A DNA stretch of 9,043 nt, taken from NCBI GenBank assembly GCA_947624765.1, contig CANQLS010000052.1, positions 1 to 9,043 on the forward strand, in the 5' to 3' direction. Under the pieces are notes generated by a model. The model did not search any database, had not been told where the DNA came from, and saw only the letters and a program-made list of their open reading frames with translations. Source of the DNA: an uncultured Clostridia bacterium. GTDB taxonomy: Bacteria > Bacillota > Clostridia > TANB77 > UBA1234. Every line of letters starts with the position of its first letter. Positions within the stretch are counted from its first letter, which is position 1. The translations under genes were made by a program, and so were the position numbers. Of this stretch, positions 6,114 to 9,043 are shown piece by piece.

Positions 6114-7883
6114 ATGACAGATAGTATTATATGTACTTTGGGACAATATGATATACCAATCATACAGATGCAACCTCCATTTAAGGTTGATTTATTGGAT
6201 TCAAACATAGCAGTGTTTGGAGCATCAATGAATGGAAAAACAAATTTTTTAAGACTGCTGATTAATATATTACATAAGATTAGAAACGAGAAAAATGAAC
6301 AGATTTTTATTTTAGATTTTGGTGGTGCGCTGTCTGCATATGAAAAGGCACCGCTTATATCAGCATATTTCGATAATTCAAATGAAGAATATGTTAAAAG
6401 AACATTTAAAATATTAGAATCAATACTAAGTGATAATACTAAAAAATTAGATGGTAAGATATTTAGAAATTGTGAGGAAGATAAGCGTCCTATACACACA
6501 ACTTTTATCATTGATAATTTAAACGCATTTATTGATGAAGATAGATATTATTCATATCAAGAAAAGTTTGGAAGATTGTGTCGTGAGGGATCATCTAAAG
6601 GAATTAGTATTGTGTTTACGGCTACAGATACAAAAGGTATATTAAGTTATTTGTTATCATTTAAGCAGAAAATTGCATTAAATCTTCCAATAGATAAATA
6701 CACTGATATCTTTAACATGAAGGTTGAAGCTGCTGGTAATATTCCTGGAAGAGGTTATGCAAATGTTACAGTACAACCAGAAGGTGTTACGGGAACGTTC
6801 CAAATGAATAATCCATATGAAGTACAATGTTTCTTAGCAGAAGATATAGAAGATATGGATAGTAAATTTGTTTTTAATTTAAATAGAAAATATGAAAATG
6901 TTGAAAATGCTGCTCTGAACGAATACGAAGAGAAATATTTAAAGCATGTTGCTACACGATATAAAACATTCCCTCAAGAATTAAAAAGAGTAGATTATGA
7001 GCAACTAAAAGAACTTGACAGTAACAGTATTAAGGGAATAGAAGTTGGACTTGATTATGTCAAATGCGAACCGGTTGCTATTGATTTGGATAATTCACGT
7101 GTGGTTGCGATTTATGGGAAAAAGGAGTTTGGAAAAACAAATCTTCTATGTACTTTACTTGAAGGAATTAGTAAAGAATTACCAAGAGCAAAATATATCT
7201 TCTTTGATGATGGAAGAAAGCAGTTGACTCCATTTTATGAATATTATAGCAAAAATGGATTTAGGTGCGAGGTGATAAATCAATTCAAAGAAATTGATTT
7301 AAAATATGAAGCAGGAGAGTATGGCGAGGCAGGATTTCTTAAGAAGAAATTATCTCCAATTCAGCAATTTTATTTAAAAATACATGAAGAATATATGGAT
7401 TTATCTGACAATTATTTGGATATTCTAGAAGGAATATATGGTAGGATAAATGACGATCAGTTTCCAAAGAGCAGAAACAGTGCAAATTCAGAGCCAACAG
7501 TATTTATCATTCAGAGTAAATCAATATACATTAATTCGAAGATAAATTCAGAGTTTATTCATTACCTTCTTCCAGAATTGCTGGATGTTGCAGAAGACAG
7601 AAACTTCATTTTTATTTTTACCGATGTTAAAAAAATAACTGATGTAGAAGTAAATTCTATTTTTAATAGTTCATTAAAATCAATTTTTGTTCTAGATAAT
7701 ATTGCTGAATTTGCTAGCGAAAGAGGTAGCAAGACAGTATTTGGGGATATGGATATAAAATCTTTAAAAGAAGATTATGCGAAATGCGAACTTGGTGATG
7801 GTTATTACTACGATGTAGAAGCTGATAGCCTTAAAAAGATAAAATTCATAAAAAATGATTGGGAGGATGTACGTTATGAGTAG
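6114..7883 (+). CDS. EssC-like T7SS ATPase, C-terminal half (D2 and D3) as a separate protein
   Basis: 589 residues from ATG 6114; an ATG at 6096 would add six. It starts with LGQYDIPIIQMQPPFKVDL, matching the stretch that leads into EssC D2 (DdP...Q...). D2 has Walker A GASMNGKT (36-43) and a Walker B-like FIIDN in which the catalytic Glu is Asn135. D3 has Walker A GKKEFGKT (335-342), FFDDGRKQL after it, and a Walker B position that reads VFIIQS (Q467, S468) with no acidic pair. Both domains could bind nucleotide but look unable to hydrolyse it efficiently. There is no membrane segment, so the protein should be held at the membrane by contact with the D1 subunit. The arrangement resembles EccCa/EccCb of mycobacterial ESX systems. 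Its stop overlaps the next ATG by 8 bases. Confidence 0.9.
   Translation: MTDSIICTLGQYDIPIIQMQPPFKVDLLDSNIAVFGASMNGKTNFLRLLINILHKIRNEKNEQIFILDFGGALSAYEKAPLISAYFDNSNEEYVKRTFKILESILSDNTKKLDGKIFRNCEEDKRPIHTTFIIDNLNAFIDEDRYYSYQEKFGRLCREGSSKGISIVFTATDTKGILSYLLSFKQKIALNLPIDKYTDIFNMKVEAAGNIPGRGYANVTVQPEGVTGTFQMNNPYEVQCFLAEDIEDMDSKFVFNLNRKYENVENAALNEYEEKYLKHVATRYKTFPQELKRVDYEQLKELDSNSIKGIEVGLDYVKCEPVAIDLDNSRVVAIYGKKEFGKTNLLCTLLEGISKELPRAKYIFFDDGRKQLTPFYEYYSKNGFRCEVINQFKEIDLKYEAGEYGEAGFLKKKLSPIQQFYLKIHEEYMDLSDNYLDILEGIYGRINDDQFPKSRNSANSEPTVFIIQSKSIYINSKINSEFIHYLLPELLDVAEDRNFIFIFTDVKKITDVEVNSIFNSSLKSIFVLDNIAEFASERGSKTVFGDMDIKSLKEDYAKCELGDGYYYDVEADSLKKIKFIKNDWEDVRYE
7861..7866 (+). promoter_or_regulatory. 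Ribosome binding site that sets the start at 7876
   Basis: GGGAGG ends 9 bases before the ATG at 7876. Two earlier in-frame ATGs (7855 and 7867) lie before or too close to it, so the shorter protein beginning MSSSKFN is preferred. Confidence 0.8.
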
Positions 7884-8199
7884 TTCAAAGTTTAATTCTG
7901 CCGATACAAGCAAAATTGCTCAATTTGAGAAAGATAGCAAAAAAGTATGTGCAGAATTTAAAGCAATTCAAAAAGAATTTCAGCGTATTAACAAGGAATT
8001 GTTAAGCGGTTGGAAAGGTGTTGGAGCTGATGCCTATAAATATGAAACAGATCATATATTAGAAAAAATAGGTAGCGTAGATGATGTTCTTGACGCAATT
8101 AATAACAGTGCAGTAAAGGATATCAGACAACAATATGGTAAACTAGATGATGATTTAGCAGAGTTTAATAAAAATCCTTATGGGGATGAAAGTGAGTGA
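7876..8199 (+). CDS. Canonical WXG100 protein with WKG turn and YxxxD tail
   Basis: 107 residues from the ATG chosen by its ribosome binding site. Helix 1 spans about 10-42, the turn LLSGWKGVGADAYKY carries W46-K47-G48, and helix 2 runs from about 52 to 77. A third helical segment contains Y87-GKL-D91, which fits the YxxxD/E export signal of T7SS substrates. It is the only protein here with both hallmark motifs, which makes it the best candidate for the EsxA-type secreted subunit. It lies directly after the D2/D3 gene (8-base overlap), upstream of the candidate effector, so it could instead be the dedicated partner of that effector. The C-terminal tail is short and acidic. Confidence 0.92.
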   Translation: MSSSKFNSADTSKIAQFEKDSKKVCAEFKAIQKEFQRINKELLSGWKGVGADAYKYETDHILEKIGSVDDVLDAINNSAVKDIRQQYGKLDDDLAEFNKNPYGDESE

Positions 8200-8204
8200 T
8201 ATAA

Positions 8205-8348
8205 ATGCCAAGTATTACAGATGTGTCTTATAGTGATATTAAAGATGAGAGCGAAGAAGTTCATATAAATATAAAAGTATTATCAGAAAAGGATGAGAAT
8301 ACTATTTACAACATATTATTCAGAGGCGAGTTGGAAAATGAAAAATAG
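8205..8348 (+). CDS. Small acidic ORF between WXG100 and LXG-like genes
   Basis: A 47-codon frame beginning MPSITDVSYSDIKDESEEVH and ending at TAG. It starts 5 bases after the WXG100 stop, with only a weak purine-rich site (GAAAGTGAG, about 8188-8196) ahead. The protein is acidic and the middle (INIKVL...TIYNILFRGEL) looks like two or three beta strands. I do not recognise it. It might be a real small accessory protein of the effector cassette, translated by coupling to the WXG100 gene, or the remnant of a longer gene. Codon use and lack of low-complexity sequence favour a real gene, but at this length chance cannot be excluded. Confidence 0.45.
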   Translation: MPSITDVSYSDIKDESEEVHINIKVLSEKDENTIYNILFRGELENEK

Positions 8349-8413
8349 TATACGTTAATATTTCATTTTTAACTGGGTTAATTAGTTCTTAAAGAGAAGT
8401 TTGGAAAAAGTGA

Positions 8414-9043
8414 ATGGCAACCATAACATTACATAAAGATAAGCTGAACGGTGTCGGAGGATTAATAGATAATATAATAAAATCCTCAAACAATTTAGAC
8501 ACTCAGTTAGGGACATTAAAATCTACATTGCAAGGTATAAGTAGTAGTACATACAATTTACAAGAAACAGTTAATAACATTAGTTCTTCATCCAAAACTG
8601 AGAAAGAAAAAGTCAGCGATTTAAAAAAATTAAATAAACAGGTCACTACTTTTATTACAACTACAGTTAAAAGAGATAATTCTGCATGTGATGAAATCAA
8701 CAAGTCAAAGAAGGATTTTTATTCACAATATAGTTATCTAAAACCAGATTGTGAAAAGAACGCTATTGAAAAAATAGTGGATAAAGTCGAGAAGGCTGCA
8801 GAGTGGTGCGCAAAGCACTGGAAGTTGATTGCAACTGCAATTATTGTCATTGTGGCAATAGCGATTATTGTACTTGCTCCTGGAGCGGGTGCTCTTTTGA
8901 TTGGAGCATGTTGGGGAGCAATATTTGGAGCAGTTATAGGAGGTGTTTCAGGTGGATTAGAGAGCATGAGTCAAGGAGGTTCCTTCCTAGATGGATTTGA
9001 AAATGGAGCATTTTCAGGAGCTGTTGGAGGGGCTATAGGAGGT
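8414..9043 (+). CDS. LXG-like polymorphic toxin, N-terminal part (3' partial)
   Basis: 210 codons are open from ATG 8414 to the window edge. Residues 1 to about 128 are helical and Ser/Thr/Lys-rich with an L39-Q40-G41 turn, resembling a short LXG/WXG-type T7SS targeting domain. DFYSQYSYLKPDCEK (101-115) and the WCAKHWK stretch (131-137) follow. Residues about 138-178 are very hydrophobic (LIATAIIVIVAIAIIVLA, then GAGALLIGACWGAIFGAVIGG). The chain then continues as a glycine-zipper region with the repeated pattern GG.F.DGFENGAFSGAVGGAIGG up to the edge. This layout is typical of polymorphic toxins, where the segment precedes a variable C-terminal toxin and an immunity gene; both would lie beyond the window. 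The ribosome binding site is poor (GGA at 8403-8405). The toxin activity cannot be seen. Confidence 0.85.
   Translation, partial: MATITLHKDKLNGVGGLIDNIIKSSNNLDTQLGTLKSTLQGISSSTYNLQETVNNISSSSKTEKEKVSDLKKLNKQVTTFITTTVKRDNSACDEINKSKKDFYSQYSYLKPDCEKNAIEKIVDKVEKAAEWCAKHWKLIATAIIVIVAIAIIVLAPGAGALLIGACWGAIFGAVIGGVSGGLESMSQGGSFLDGFENGAFSGAVGGAIGG

Noticed and set aside
6056..6511. Reverse-strand open frame of 151 codons
   Set aside because: It lies wholly over the EssC D1/D2 coding region, is rich in Ser, Ile and Leu as expected for an antisense shadow of AT-rich DNA, and has no supporting motif.
7855..7875. Longer start of the WXG100 protein at ATG 7855 or 7867
   Set aside because: GGGAGG at 7861-7866 serves ATG 7876; the extra residues would include that site and do not fit a WXG100 N-terminus.
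8369..8381. Small perfect inverted repeat TTAAC-TGG-GTTAA between the small ORF and the LXG-like gene
   Set aside because: A 5-bp AT-rich stem with a 3-base loop is too weak to call a terminator, and no convincing promoter pair is visible in the 65-base gap.
8803..9000. Forward Cys/Ser-rich frame of 65 codons
   Set aside because: It is a shifted frame of the hydrophobic region of the LXG-like gene. Its Cys/Trp content comes from reading the Ile/Val/Gly codons out of frame.
1..9043. CRISPR arrays, tRNA, rRNA, insertion sequences
   Set aside because: No regularly spaced direct repeats, cloverleaf-like sequence, transposase or terminal inverted repeats were seen.

Overview
The window reads as part of a type VII secretion (T7SSb, Ess/Yuk-like) locus from a low-GC Firmicute. 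Strongly AT-rich DNA, AGGAGG-type ribosome binding sites, tight same-strand packing, and an EssC-type ATPase with WXG100-like proteins and an LXG-like toxin together suggest a Clostridia or Lachnospiraceae-like host. That assignment is inferred from style and gene content; no rRNA or other marker gene is present. All supported genes are on the + strand.

Layout. Positions 2-55 hold the last codons of an upstream gene. A small soluble helical, TPR-like protein follows (87-545, start uncertain). Next come three small helical-hairpin proteins of WXG100/ESAT-6 size (545-859, 872-1222, 1238-1549), each with a strong ribosome binding site and none with the canonical Trp. A long inverted repeat (1568-1618) separates this trio from the rest. 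After it lies an unrecognised acidic protein made of degenerate short beta-like repeats (1632-2831). Its 3' end overlaps the first half of an EssC-like ATPase (2821-6111), which has a YukD/ubiquitin-like N-terminus, two membrane segments and an intact D1 ATPase. The second half, carrying D2 and D3, is a separate gene (6114-7883). Its stop overlaps a canonical WXG100 protein with a YxxxD tail (7876-8199). A 47-codon small ORF follows (8205-8348). The last gene (8414 to the window edge) encodes an LXG-like N-terminal domain, a hydrophobic/glycine-zipper segment and, presumably beyond the edge, a C-terminal toxin.

How the genes would work together. The split EssC would be the membrane motor, with the ATP-hydrolysing D1 on one chain and the regulatory or substrate-binding D2/D3 on the other. 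The WXG-like proteins are candidate secreted partners or targeting chaperones, and the 8414 protein is a candidate effector. The acidic repeat protein and the TPR-like protein have no function I can name, but their placement suggests accessory or scaffold roles. EsaA, EssA and EssB are not in this window and may lie outside it.
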